Source of the DNA: G020350405 sp964513655
GTDB taxonomy: Bacteria > Planctomycetota > Phycisphaerae > Sedimentisphaerales > Anaerobacaceae
Assembly: GCA_964513655.1 (NCBI GenBank)
Contig: CAZENQ010000011.1
Coordinates: forward strand, 1-57,874
DNA length: 57,874 nt
Direction of reading: 5' to 3'
Part shown: piece by piece, positions 24,428-31,954 of the stretch
Numbering within the stretch: position 1 is the first letter of the stretch
Layout of the letters: every line of letters starts with the position of its first letter
The notes under the pieces: generated by a model
What the model saw: the letters and a program-made list of their open reading frames with translations, nothing else
Told to the model about the DNA's origin: nothing
Database searches by the model: none
Position numbers and translations under genes: made by a program

Positions 24428-25735
24428 TTAAAAAAACGTACCGAAGAACATACCGACAATTGTGGACATCACAACTACCAGCAGTATGAAAACAATGGTC
24501 TTACTGTTGCCCATGACCTTTCGTATGACGAGTATATTCGGCAACGACAAAGCGGGGCCGGCCAGAAGCAGCGCAAGTACGGGGCCATTGTGCATGCCGA
24601 ACTTCATCAGCGCCTGCGTGATGGGAATCTCGGTCAGTGTTGCGAAATACCAGAATGTGCCAATGAGGCTGGCTACAAGGTTGGCTCTTAAGCTGTTGTC
24701 GCCTACCCACTGGGCGACGTGCTTTTCCGGCAGCAAAACGCTTACGAAGCCGACGACAAATACGCCGCCGTACAGAAGAGGCACAAGCAGCTTCGTAAAC
24801 TCCCACGTGTTCTGCATCCACTGGCGAATCTCCTCGCGTTCGTACCACCGCCATGCCATAATCAGAACCGCCAGGCCCAGCAGCCCCGCGAGGTACCACC
24901 GAATATGATAGACGGCGATTACCCACGTTTGCCGCTCGGTCATTTCGGCAATTTCTGTTTTTGACAGCGTTATCTTATCGCCAGTCTTGGCGGAGTCGCG
25001 GTCCTGCTCAAGCTGAAAACGAACGGCGTCATTCGTCTCATGGATGACCACCGCCTTGAACTGCCGGCCGTCGCTGGTCTTGACAACGACATTGCCGGGG
25101 TTGAACCAATCGCTGAACACCAAAAACCCAATCATACACGCAAGGTACAGAGCCGTTTTGCCAATGTGACGGCGGGGCTTTTCGGGCTCCGGCATTTGAA
25201 GCGCTGCCGCAGCCTTTGCACGCTCGCCTTTGCGGAACACAATCGCCATAAGCAAGCCAATTACAACTGAAAAACCGACGGCACCGACGACCCGCCCTAC
25301 ACCGATGGACAAGCCCAAGACACGTGCGCTTAAAAAGATGGCAAGGACGTTTATAGCAGGGCCAGAATACAAAAAGGCCGAGGCGGGGCCAAGACCTGCC
25401 CCCAGTTGATAGATGCCGGCGAACATAGGAAGCACGCTGCAGGAGCAAACCGCAAGGACGCAACCCGACACCGAGGCCACTGCATAAGCCAGCCAAGGAT
25501 TAGCATTCGGTCCGAGATAGCGCATGACCGAGCTCTGAGAAAGAAAAGTGATAATGGCTCCTGCAATAAACAAAGCTGGTACAACGCAGGCCAGTGTGTG
25601 ATTACGTGCGTACCACTGGAGCAGTCGAAACGCCTCTTGAATGGCTGCCTGAATCCTGGGGTTACCCAACGGCAGGGCGTAAGCGACAACAAAAATCCCA
25701 ACCAGTGCAGCAAAAATCTTCCATTCACGTTTCAT
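24428..25735 (-). CDS. arsP: ArsP/DUF318 permease with extra soluble insert
   Basis: 435 residues from ATG 25735. About ten transmembrane helices form two repeats. The first includes GCVLAVCSCSVLPMFAGIYQLGAG with the conserved CSCS (97-100); the second ends LTEIPITQALMKFGMHNGPVLALLLAGPALSLPNILVI. ArsP exports trivalent organoarsenicals such as methylarsenite. It is longer than the minimal ~315-residue family. Residues about 213-269 form a soluble, beta-rich insert (VVVKTSDGRQFKAVVIHET..., TGDKITLSKTEI) before helix 6, in the middle of the protein. The role of the insert is unknown. It is the second gene of the operon, 31 bp after arsR. Confidence 0.8.
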   Translation of the reverse strand: MKREWKIFAALVGIFVVAYALPLGNPRIQAAIQEAFRLLQWYARNHTLACVVPALFIAGAIITFLSQSSVMRYLGPNANPWLAYAVASVSGCVLAVCSCSVLPMFAGIYQLGAGLGPASAFLYSGPAINVLAIFLSARVLGLSIGVGRVVGAVGFSVVIGLLMAIVFRKGERAKAAAALQMPEPEKPRRHIGKTALYLACMIGFLVFSDWFNPGNVVVKTSDGRQFKAVVIHETNDAVRFQLEQDRDSAKTGDKITLSKTEIAEMTERQTWVIAVYHIRWYLAGLLGLAVLIMAWRWYEREEIRQWMQNTWEFTKLLVPLLYGGVFVVGFVSVLLPEKHVAQWVGDNSLRANLVASLIGTFWYFATLTEIPITQALMKFGMHNGPVLALLLAGPALSLPNILVIRKVMGNSKTIVFILLVVVMSTIVGMFFGTFF

Positions 25736-25766
25736 AATTGTTCCCGTTTTAAGGCCAAAGGGCAAA

Positions 25767-26096
25767 CTACAGGGCGCTGAGCAGCTTCTCGGCCTCTTTG
25801 AGCTGCTGCTTCAAACACTCGGCCGTGCATGAAAAGAAGTCGAGAATGCACGGCGTCTTGAGTCTGTAAATGACCTTCAGGCCCTCTTTGCGGTACTCCA
25901 GCACGCCGGCATTGAGCATAACAGCCAGGTGCCGAGAAACATTTGACCTTTCGGAACCGACGTATTCGGCAATATCGCAGACGCATTGCTCGCCTTCTTT
26001 TAGAAAATCCACGATTGCGATTCTCAGTGGATGGGCTATCGCCTTTGCGATTTCCGCCTGCTTTTCAAACAATAACTGCCTTTTCTTAGTCAACAT
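25767..26096 (-). CDS. arsR: ArsR-family arsenic-responsive repressor
   Basis: 109 residues, a winged-helix ArsR/SmtB protein: AKAIAHPLRIAIVDFLKEGEQCVCDIAEYVGSERSNVSRHLAVM. Cys38 and Cys40 (CVCD) in the recognition region are the classic As(III) ligands. C-terminal Cys83, Cys90 and Cys94 (TPCILDFFSCTAEC) may supply the third ligand or a second site. It should repress its own operon by binding the inverted repeat at 26119-26140 and release it on As(III) or organoarsenical binding. It is the first gene of the six-gene operon that runs to 21713. Confidence 0.92.
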   Translation of the reverse strand: MLTKKRQLLFEKQAEIAKAIAHPLRIAIVDFLKEGEQCVCDIAEYVGSERSNVSRHLAVMLNAGVLEYRKEGLKVIYRLKTPCILDFFSCTAECLKQQLKEAEKLLSAL

Positions 26097-26118
26097 ATCG
26101 GCACTCTAATCAAAATCA

Positions 26119-26166
26119 TATGTGAACATATACTCACATAGTAACGCAGAGTTCGAGCTTAATCAA
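26119..26166 (-). promoter_or_regulatory. ars operon promoter and ArsR operator
   Basis: On the minus strand TTGATT (26161-26166) and TACTAT (26138-26143) are 17 nt apart. The perfect inverted repeat TATGTGA-8 nt-TCACATA (26119-26140) overlaps the -10 box and the start point. Its core TGAACATATACTCA is close to the ArsR/SmtB consensus TGAACA..TATTCA, so bound ArsR would block RNA polymerase directly. Confidence 0.82.
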
Positions 26167-26179
26167 ATATTTTATTGTT

Positions 26180-26208
26180 TTGACATGAGCAGTAGCTTAG
26201 GCTATGAG
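26180..26208 (+). promoter_or_regulatory. Promoter of the M23 peptidase gene
   Basis: A consensus TTGACA (26180-26185) is followed after 17 nt by TATGAG (26203-26208), 37 nt before the ATG at 26246, which has a good AGGAG ribosome site. Confidence 0.6.
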
Positions 26209-26245
26209 TGATTTACAGTAAAAAGCGGTTTTTAGGAGAAAAACA

Positions 26246-27229
26246 ATGAAAAAGTTAGTTATTAGTTTGGTCTTGTTGTTTGTCGTTGGCTCGGCGTTTG
26301 GACAAGAAGTGGCGACGGAGCGGTTTGAGAAGGTGGTCAACCGGATGGTCGAAGCTATCAATGAAGCTAATTACCCCGGGATACAGGCCGATTTCGGCCA
26401 AATAATGCTGGATGCGTTTCCACTGGAAAAATTAACGCCTTTTTTCCAGAGTGTATCTGCCCAATACGGGAAAATCCAGAAGCTTGGTCAGCCGCGTTAT
26501 ATTCCACCCAACCAGGCAATTTTCCCAGCATATTTTGAACGTGCGGTCCTGGACATTAAGGTGGTGCTCGACATGCAGGACAAAATCATCGGGTTGTGGT
26601 TTTTGCCGCATAGCGTTACAGATATACCTGTCCCTGAGAAGCACGAAACCGAGTTGTCGCTGCCTTTCAAAGGCAGGTGGCTGGTTTTTTGGGGCGGCGA
26701 CAATAAGGAACTGAACATGCATCACGATGTTCCTAATCAGAAATTCGCCTTCGACTTCATTGGTGTCAACAAAGACGGTGCGATGCACTCAGGCGAGGGC
26801 AAAGCAAACGAAGATTACTTTAGTTTCGGCAGAGAGGTGCTGGCGCTGGCGGACGGGACTGTAACCGATGTGATTGAGGGGGTCAGGGATAATGTGCCCG
26901 GGTCAATGAATCCATATTCGGCACTGGGCAACGCGGTATTTATTCAGCATCGCGAGTACGAGATATCTGTTCTGGCCCATCTGAAACTTGCCAGTATAAA
27001 AGTAAAGGTCGGCGATGAGGTCAAGACGGGGCAGGTAATCGGCCTTTGCGGAAATTCGGGAAACTCCTCGCAGCCGCACCTGCATTACCACCTGCAGAAT
27101 ACGCCCATAATTCAGGATGGGACAGGTATCAAGTGCTATTTTCAGAAAATGAACGTGATAGAAGACGGCAAGAAACAGGCAAAGATGAACTATTCACCGA
27201 TAAAAGGCCAGATTGTTTTCATGGAGTAG
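26246..27229 (+). CDS. Exported M23 (LytM) metallopeptidase with N-terminal DUF3887-like domain
   Basis: 327 residues with a signal peptide (MKKLVISLVLLFVVGSAFGQ). Residues about 20-130 resemble DUF3887 (a nuclear-transport-factor-2-like fold): VVNRMVEAINEANYPGIQADFG. The M23 domain covers about 165-315. Its first metal-binding His lies near QKFAFDF or MHSGEG, but the usual HxxxD motif is not obvious. The second motif is HLHYHLQ (HxH), and GNAVFIQHREYEISVLAHLKLASIKVKVGDEVKTGQ is the lysostaphin/LytM core. It may cleave peptide cross-links in the wall or another periplasmic peptide. Divergent from arsR, with its own promoter. Confidence 0.82.
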   Translation: MKKLVISLVLLFVVGSAFGQEVATERFEKVVNRMVEAINEANYPGIQADFGQIMLDAFPLEKLTPFFQSVSAQYGKIQKLGQPRYIPPNQAIFPAYFERAVLDIKVVLDMQDKIIGLWFLPHSVTDIPVPEKHETELSLPFKGRWLVFWGGDNKELNMHHDVPNQKFAFDFIGVNKDGAMHSGEGKANEDYFSFGREVLALADGTVTDVIEGVRDNVPGSMNPYSALGNAVFIQHREYEISVLAHLKLASIKVKVGDEVKTGQVIGLCGNSGNSSQPHLHYHLQNTPIIQDGTGIKCYFQKMNVIEDGKKQAKMNYSPIKGQIVFME

Positions 27230-27316
27230 ACTTTGCCAGCAATATCGCTGGCGACGGCTTCAGAAGTAATAAGAGCATATGAAGCACCCAGCAGCTAAAT
27301 ATAAGAGAATAAAAAC

Positions 27317-28198
27317 ATGAACAAGGATAGCTCGATCTCGGAAAGGCGCTGTTTCTCTCTATGGCTCTATATATTGATTGTGTTTGGTCTGTCGTGGCCG
27401 TTTCAAATTGTAAGCGCTATATGGGCAACCGACCTGCTGCAGCTCTATATCCTCAACGGCACTTCGATGTGTATGGTAACGGTGGGCACATTTATTGCCG
27501 GGCGGTATGTCTTTAAAGACGGCTTTGCAGGTGCCGGCTGGAAGTGGGGCAAAGCAAGGCAGCACCTGACAGTCGTGGCCTTGGTGCTTTTATTGTGGGC
27601 CGTGCCCACACTCGTTGATGTGGGTGTGGGGACACTGACTTTACCGACAGACCTGGGCGTAACACAGATTGTCTGGATATTCGTGCTTTTATTCGTCACG
27701 CTTATACCCGCCTTCGGCGAGGAGTTTGGCTGGCGCGGCTATATGCTGCCCCATTTGCTTGGCCGTCACAGCATCCGTAAAGCCGTTCTGATACACGCGG
27801 TTATCTGGTGGGCTTGGCATCTGCCATTCCTGGTCGGCACCGGCATTCAGGCCGGCATGGCCGGCGCTGAAGAGACAGGCCTTCCTGTTGGCGTATCCGC
27901 CGCCGTGACCGTTGCCGTTGTGGTTATTGTTGGGGCTATTCCCATCCTCCTGCACGGGGTTGTTTTCGCCTATATCTGGGTGCGTAGTCGCAGCCTGGCT
28001 GTAGCTACTGTCTACCATGCAGCCTACGACGGTGTGCGTGATTCGATTCAAACTACAATCGGTCTCGGGCCAGTCGCCGGAGTGTGGGCGGTTGTTCTAT
28101 TGTGCACACTGGGCATTGTCTTGCTTTGGAAAGGTAAATGGGAGAATCTCGAACCAGAGAATGGATTGATAGAAGCACCCGAGACCGAGAGTGTGTAG
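27317..28198 (+). CDS. CPBP-family intramembrane glutamic protease
   Basis: 293 residues with seven or eight transmembrane helices. Motif 1 is PAFGEEFGWRGYMLPHLL (EExxxR, catalytic Glu pair), motif 2 is HAVIWWAWHLPFL (HxxxW/H), and motif 3 is HGVVFAYIWVRSRSL, followed by YHAAYDGVR. These are the CAAX protease/bacteriocin-processing (CPBP, Abi) motifs. Bacterial members handle peptide maturation or immunity; the target here is unknown. It follows the M23 gene by 87 bp on the same strand and converges with rpoN 5 bp further on. Confidence 0.88.
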   Translation: MNKDSSISERRCFSLWLYILIVFGLSWPFQIVSAIWATDLLQLYILNGTSMCMVTVGTFIAGRYVFKDGFAGAGWKWGKARQHLTVVALVLLLWAVPTLVDVGVGTLTLPTDLGVTQIVWIFVLLFVTLIPAFGEEFGWRGYMLPHLLGRHSIRKAVLIHAVIWWAWHLPFLVGTGIQAGMAGAEETGLPVGVSAAVTVAVVVIVGAIPILLHGVVFAYIWVRSRSLAVATVYHAAYDGVRDSIQTTIGLGPVAGVWAVVLLCTLGIVLLWKGKWENLEPENGLIEAPETESV

Positions 28199-28203
28199 CG
28201 CCG

Positions 28204-29676
28204 TCAGTATTTTTTTCTGAATCTTGCGGCGGGGATGCTCATGAGTTTACGGTATTTGGCGACGGTCCGTCTGGCGAGGTTTTTGATGCCGGCCTCGCCT
28301 AATTTCTCACGTATCTGGTCGTCACTAAGCGGCTTTGCTTTATCTTCGGCGTCGATAATTTGCTGCAGTTCGCCCCTTATGGCTTCCCAGCTTCTTTGCT
28401 CACCGTTGTCAGCTTCGGTGCCGCCGCTGAAGAATTTTCTAAGCGGCAGTATTCCTCGGGAGCACTGGATGTATTTACCGGCGACGGCCCTGGAGACGGT
28501 TGCGAGGTGGACACCGACGTCATCTGCGACCTTGGACATTGGCAAAGGTTTTAGATAGAGCTGGCCCTTGTCGAAGAACTCCCGCTGGTGTTGGACAACC
28601 GAGCGTGCGACTTTGAGCAGTGTATTCTTTCGCTGCTCTATCGCATCTATAATCCATTGGGCCGAACGGATATTATTTTGCAGGAACTTTTTTGTTTTTT
28701 CGTTGGTGACGGTGTCCTTTGCCATCTTTGCGTAATAATTGTTTACTCTCAGACCCGGCAGGCTCGAGTCCGCCAGGCGCACTAAATAGTCGTCGGAATC
28801 ATCCGCCGGTTCGACTATAACGTCGGCGGTGACGGCGTGGTTCCTGTCCCTGCCGATTTGCAGGCCCGGCGAGGTGTCGAGTTTCGCTATTCGCTCAATA
28901 GCCCGATTGACAGTCTCGATGTCGCAGTTCATCTTCCTGGCAATATCGGGCAGACGGTTCTGGAGCAGCCTATCCATATGCCTGGAAATCAGGCGGGCCT
29001 CAAAGCCCATGTCATCTGTGCTTTGCGCCATCTGGATGAGCAGGCATTCCTTTAAATCGCGCGCCCCTACGCCGGCGGGTTCCAAATTTTGCACAAGCTG
29101 CAGGGCCTTTTTCAAATCTTCCAGCGTGAAAGCAGCGTGGTCTTTGTTGTGCAACTGCTCAAGTCTTACGGTCAGATATCCTCTGTCATCGATATAGTCT
29201 ATGATCGCACTGCCGGCCTTTTTCACCGGTGTCTCGGCCTCGACCATTCGCCATTGTTCGCTCAGGTGCTCGTGGAGCGACTGGGGTGGTGCAGCGGTAT
29301 TTTTTATGGCCTCAAGTTTTTGGTCGGGCTCACCGGTGTCGACGCGACGGCGGAACGACGCGGCCTGGGTCATATAGTCCCTGTAGTTGTCATCGAGATT
29401 GTCGATTCGCTGGAAATCTTCGCCTTTATTGGCGTCCGTGGTGACAACGAAGTCCCTTTCTCCGATATCGTCGGCGGGCTCCTGCTCAACGGAACCGCCC
29501 TCTTCAGGACCTGAAGGCTCCTCAATTTCCAGGACGGGATTGCTGTTGAGCTCCTGCTCTATTCTTTCCTGAAGGGCGAGGATAGGAAGCTGGAGGATCT
29601 CCATCGACTGAATCATGCGCGGAGCGAGCTTCATCTTCTGCTCCAACCGCATGTCCGGTCGCATTTCCAGCTTCAT
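28204..29676 (-). CDS. rpoN: RNA polymerase sigma-54 factor
   Basis: 490 residues from ATG 29676 (a TTG four codons upstream is possible). Region I is the glutamine-rich activator-interacting segment: MRLEQKMKLAPRMIQSMEILQLP. An acidic region II follows, then the core-binding domain. The C-terminus holds the HTH and the RpoN box ARRTVAKYRKLMSIPAARFRKKY, read here as ARRTVAKYRKL. It directs transcription at -24/-12 promoters under enhancer-binding activators. No sigma-54 activator or ptsN/hpf neighbours are present, so the usual rpoN operon context is missing. Confidence 0.95.
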   Translation of the reverse strand: MKLEMRPDMRLEQKMKLAPRMIQSMEILQLPILALQERIEQELNSNPVLEIEEPSGPEEGGSVEQEPADDIGERDFVVTTDANKGEDFQRIDNLDDNYRDYMTQAASFRRRVDTGEPDQKLEAIKNTAAPPQSLHEHLSEQWRMVEAETPVKKAGSAIIDYIDDRGYLTVRLEQLHNKDHAAFTLEDLKKALQLVQNLEPAGVGARDLKECLLIQMAQSTDDMGFEARLISRHMDRLLQNRLPDIARKMNCDIETVNRAIERIAKLDTSPGLQIGRDRNHAVTADVIVEPADDSDDYLVRLADSSLPGLRVNNYYAKMAKDTVTNEKTKKFLQNNIRSAQWIIDAIEQRKNTLLKVARSVVQHQREFFDKGQLYLKPLPMSKVADDVGVHLATVSRAVAGKYIQCSRGILPLRKFFSGGTEADNGEQRSWEAIRGELQQIIDAEDKAKPLSDDQIREKLGEAGIKNLARRTVAKYRKLMSIPAARFRKKY

Positions 29677-29894
29677 GACTTCACCCAAAACCTCTTTACT
29701 CAGTCTCCTCTTGTCCGCGTCCTTGACCTTTATATTATATCATAAATGCGCCGAAAAATATTGGCAATATTGCCGGTAAGGTCAAAATTACTGCGGTTAA
29801 CGTATGCCGATTATAGCATCGGTAGGTATTTTAGGGTCTGGAGACTCGATAAGGCTGCCAGTAGGAAGTCCCCTTAAAGAACGTCATTATAATT

Positions 29895-29932
29895 GAGTGT
29901 TGAACGAGACTCCATGTAGGATTTCAACACTC
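29895..29932 (-). terminator. Long hairpin overlapping the stop codon of the UroD-like gene
   Basis: GAGTGTTGAA (29895-29904) and TTCAACACTC (29923-29932) form a perfect 10-bp stem around an 18-nt loop, extendable by AATT/AATT with one bulge. On the minus strand the stem begins in the last codons and includes the TGA stop. No T-run follows, so it is not a standard intrinsic terminator; it may protect the 3' end or slow termination. Confidence 0.5.
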
Positions 29933-30946
29933 TAATTCCTTCCGAATCAAGCAGCCATCGCAAGGACAAAATGCGCGAATATTTTCTTCCGGGGTGGCCG
30001 GCGGCACTTCACAGCCCGGCATCAAAATGAACTTTTTCCCGCCGGTTTCAATACACTGTTTTGCCGCCTCGGCGACATCCGCAGGGCCGGCCTGGAGCAG
30101 AACGGCGGCAGGGTCGAAATTGCCACACAAGGTAATCTGCGGTCCCACGAGCTTCCTTGCTTCGGGGAGAGGAACCATCCAATCGACGTCGATAATATCC
30201 GCGCCGCTTTTGGCCATGTATTGGATAATGTGGTTTATGTTGCCGCAGATATGCAGTTTTACCGCGGCCCCGGCTTCGTGAATAGCCGAGATAAGCTGCT
30301 GCTCAGCAGGTAAGACGTATTTGACGTACATGTCGGGCCCTATCAGTCCTGCCGCGGCATCACCGATTCCAATCATGTCCGCGCTGGCTTCTACCTGAGC
30401 AAGCGCGAAGGCAATCGTATTCGCTGTGATTACCTTAGCCGCCTTGACAAACATCTCAGGCTCATCGACAAGATTCAGCAGGGCCTTCTCAAGACCGCAC
30501 AGGTCAGCATATTCGGCAAACGGGCCCTCCACCCAACCTAATACACTGTGTGTCTGTCCAACTTCGGCGACCATCTTTCTAACGCTTTCGACGCGCTGTC
30601 TGGTCCGTTCAGACTTTTCAATGTCGAAGCGTTTTAGCTTCGATACATCCCGGCGGGTTTTTATAGGATAACCTTTGGGCTTTCCCACGCCGTTTTCGGG
30701 ATAATCAAACTCCATCCCGTAAGCTGATGCCTCCCGCCATGGGTCGCTGATTGCGCTTATCTGGTCCAGATTAAATCCCTTGGTAACCGCAAGCTGCGCC
30801 TCAACCAGAACATCACCATCAAGGTAATAATCTCTGTAGCTGCGGCCGATGTAATGCGCGGCCCAGGCCATAAAGATGGGAGTAACCGCCGGTCGGTCAT
30901 AAAGAGCACCGTTTAAAATCGCATAAATTCTTTCTTTGGAGGTCAT
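29924..30946 (-). CDS. UroD-family methyltransferase (MtaA/CmuA-like)
   Basis: 340 residues forming the uroporphyrinogen-decarboxylase TIM barrel: MTSKERIYAILNGALYDRPAVTP at the N-terminus and VLGWVEGPFAEYADLCGLEKALLNLVDEPE in the middle. Residues KLHICGNINHIIQYMAKSGADIIDVDWMVPL carry the His-Cys pair (HICG), and FILMPGCEVPPATPEENI carries the third cysteine. The HxC...C set binds zinc in the MtaA/MtbA/CmuA methyltransferases, which move methyl groups between a corrinoid protein and coenzyme M or another acceptor; true HemE lacks it. The partner may be the corrinoid protein at 37141, though it is not adjacent. Confidence 0.82.
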   Translation of the reverse strand: MTSKERIYAILNGALYDRPAVTPIFMAWAAHYIGRSYRDYYLDGDVLVEAQLAVTKGFNLDQISAISDPWREASAYGMEFDYPENGVGKPKGYPIKTRRDVSKLKRFDIEKSERTRQRVESVRKMVAEVGQTHSVLGWVEGPFAEYADLCGLEKALLNLVDEPEMFVKAAKVITANTIAFALAQVEASADMIGIGDAAAGLIGPDMYVKYVLPAEQQLISAIHEAGAAVKLHICGNINHIIQYMAKSGADIIDVDWMVPLPEARKLVGPQITLCGNFDPAAVLLQAGPADVAEAAKQCIETGGKKFILMPGCEVPPATPEENIRAFCPCDGCLIRKELEC

Positions 30947-31010
30947 AACTCGGTCTATGGAACTGACTCAACAAGGTTTAAGTTGTACCCGCCAGCAGCT
31001 AAGCCCTTCC

Positions 31011-31616
31011 TCACTCCAGCTTTTGTCGGCCTCTGATAGCGTCGGTAAGTATCTTGCCGCTTGCGTATTCGATAGTGCTGCCGGTGGGAAGGCCCCTCGC
31101 CAGGCGGGTGATTTTCACGCCGGTATTTTTCAGCAGCGAGCTTATGTAAAGCGCTGTTCCGTCGCCGGCCATATTGGGATTGGTCGCCATTATTACTTCC
31201 TTTACACTGCCGGTCCGCACCCTCTCGACAAGCTGCTCGATGGTCAAATCGCTCGGCTCTATCCCTTCAAGCGGCGCGATGTGTCCACCGAGGACGTGAT
31301 AGACCCACTTACAGGCGCCGGTTTTCTCTAAAGCAACAACGTCCTTTGGCTGCTCGACGATACAGATTATGTCTTTGTCCCGCCGGGCGTCTGAGCAGAT
31401 TTTACAAACCTTGCTTTCCGATAGATTGTAACAGACCTCACAGCGTTTAATCTTTGTCTTAACATCCCCAATCGCCTTCGCAAGGGCCATAGCGTCATCC
31501 GGCGCGGCCTTTAGTATATGAAACGCCAGCCGCTCGGCCGTCTTGGGCCCAACGCCCGGCAGCTTACCAAACTCATCAATAAGCCTGTTCAAACTCTCCG
31601 TATAAATATTACTCAT
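31011..31616 (-). CDS. recR: Recombination mediator RecR
   Basis: 201 residues, the standard length. The N-terminal helix-hairpin-helix is LIDEFGKLPGVGPKTAERLAFHIL. The zinc finger is CEVCYNLSESKVCKICSDARRD, and the Toprim domain begins ICIVEQPKDVVALEKTGACKWVYHVLGGHIAPLEGI. RecR with RecF/RecO loads RecA onto gapped DNA. It lies downstream of dnaX, as in most bacteria, but the gene between them is not ybaB; it is an unknown 85-residue protein. Confidence 0.96.
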   Translation of the reverse strand: MSNIYTESLNRLIDEFGKLPGVGPKTAERLAFHILKAAPDDAMALAKAIGDVKTKIKRCEVCYNLSESKVCKICSDARRDKDIICIVEQPKDVVALEKTGACKWVYHVLGGHIAPLEGIEPSDLTIEQLVERVRTGSVKEVIMATNPNMAGDGTALYISSLLKNTGVKITRLARGLPTGSTIEYASGKILTDAIRGRQKLE

Positions 31617-31619
31617 GGT

Positions 31620-31877
31620 TCATTCTTTGAGTAGTTGGTTTACATAGCCAGTTAACTTATATAATATTTTGCCTCGTCTATTTGGCTTGCTGATTTCTTT
31701 GAATCCGGTTTCGAGAAGCTCTTGGGTCAATTCCCAACAAAGAGCAATTACATCCTTGTTCTCAATGGGTTCCATAGTTTGTATTGAAGGCAACAAAGAT
31801 TTAAGTTTGGGATTCCGTTTATCAATTACTTCTTTAAGAAGTTTAAGCATTTCTTCAGACAGTTTCATCATATACAA
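31620..31877 (-). CDS. Unknown small helical protein between dnaX and recR
   Basis: Up to 85 residues (MMKLSEEMLKLLKEVIDKRNPKL...). It has no signal peptide or metal motif and is predicted mostly helical with many Lys, Glu and Leu, ending YKLTGYVNQLLKE. I do not recognise the family. It lies exactly where bacteria usually carry ybaB/ebfC, but it lacks the YbaB pattern and its base composition is clearly more AT-rich than dnaX or recR. Its stop is 3 bp before recR's start, so it may be co-transcribed. It could be an acquired gene or a spurious ORF; the tight spacing argues for the former. Confidence 0.5.
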   Translation of the reverse strand: MYMMKLSEEMLKLLKEVIDKRNPKLKSLLPSIQTMEPIENKDVIALCWELTQELLETGFKEISKPNRRGKILYKLTGYVNQLLKE

Positions 31878-31954
31878 TAATCCTGTTCCGAGGCCTATCG
31901 CATGCTGCTTTACAGCATCACGATAAGGTAATACACCAGTTCAGTATAAGATAG

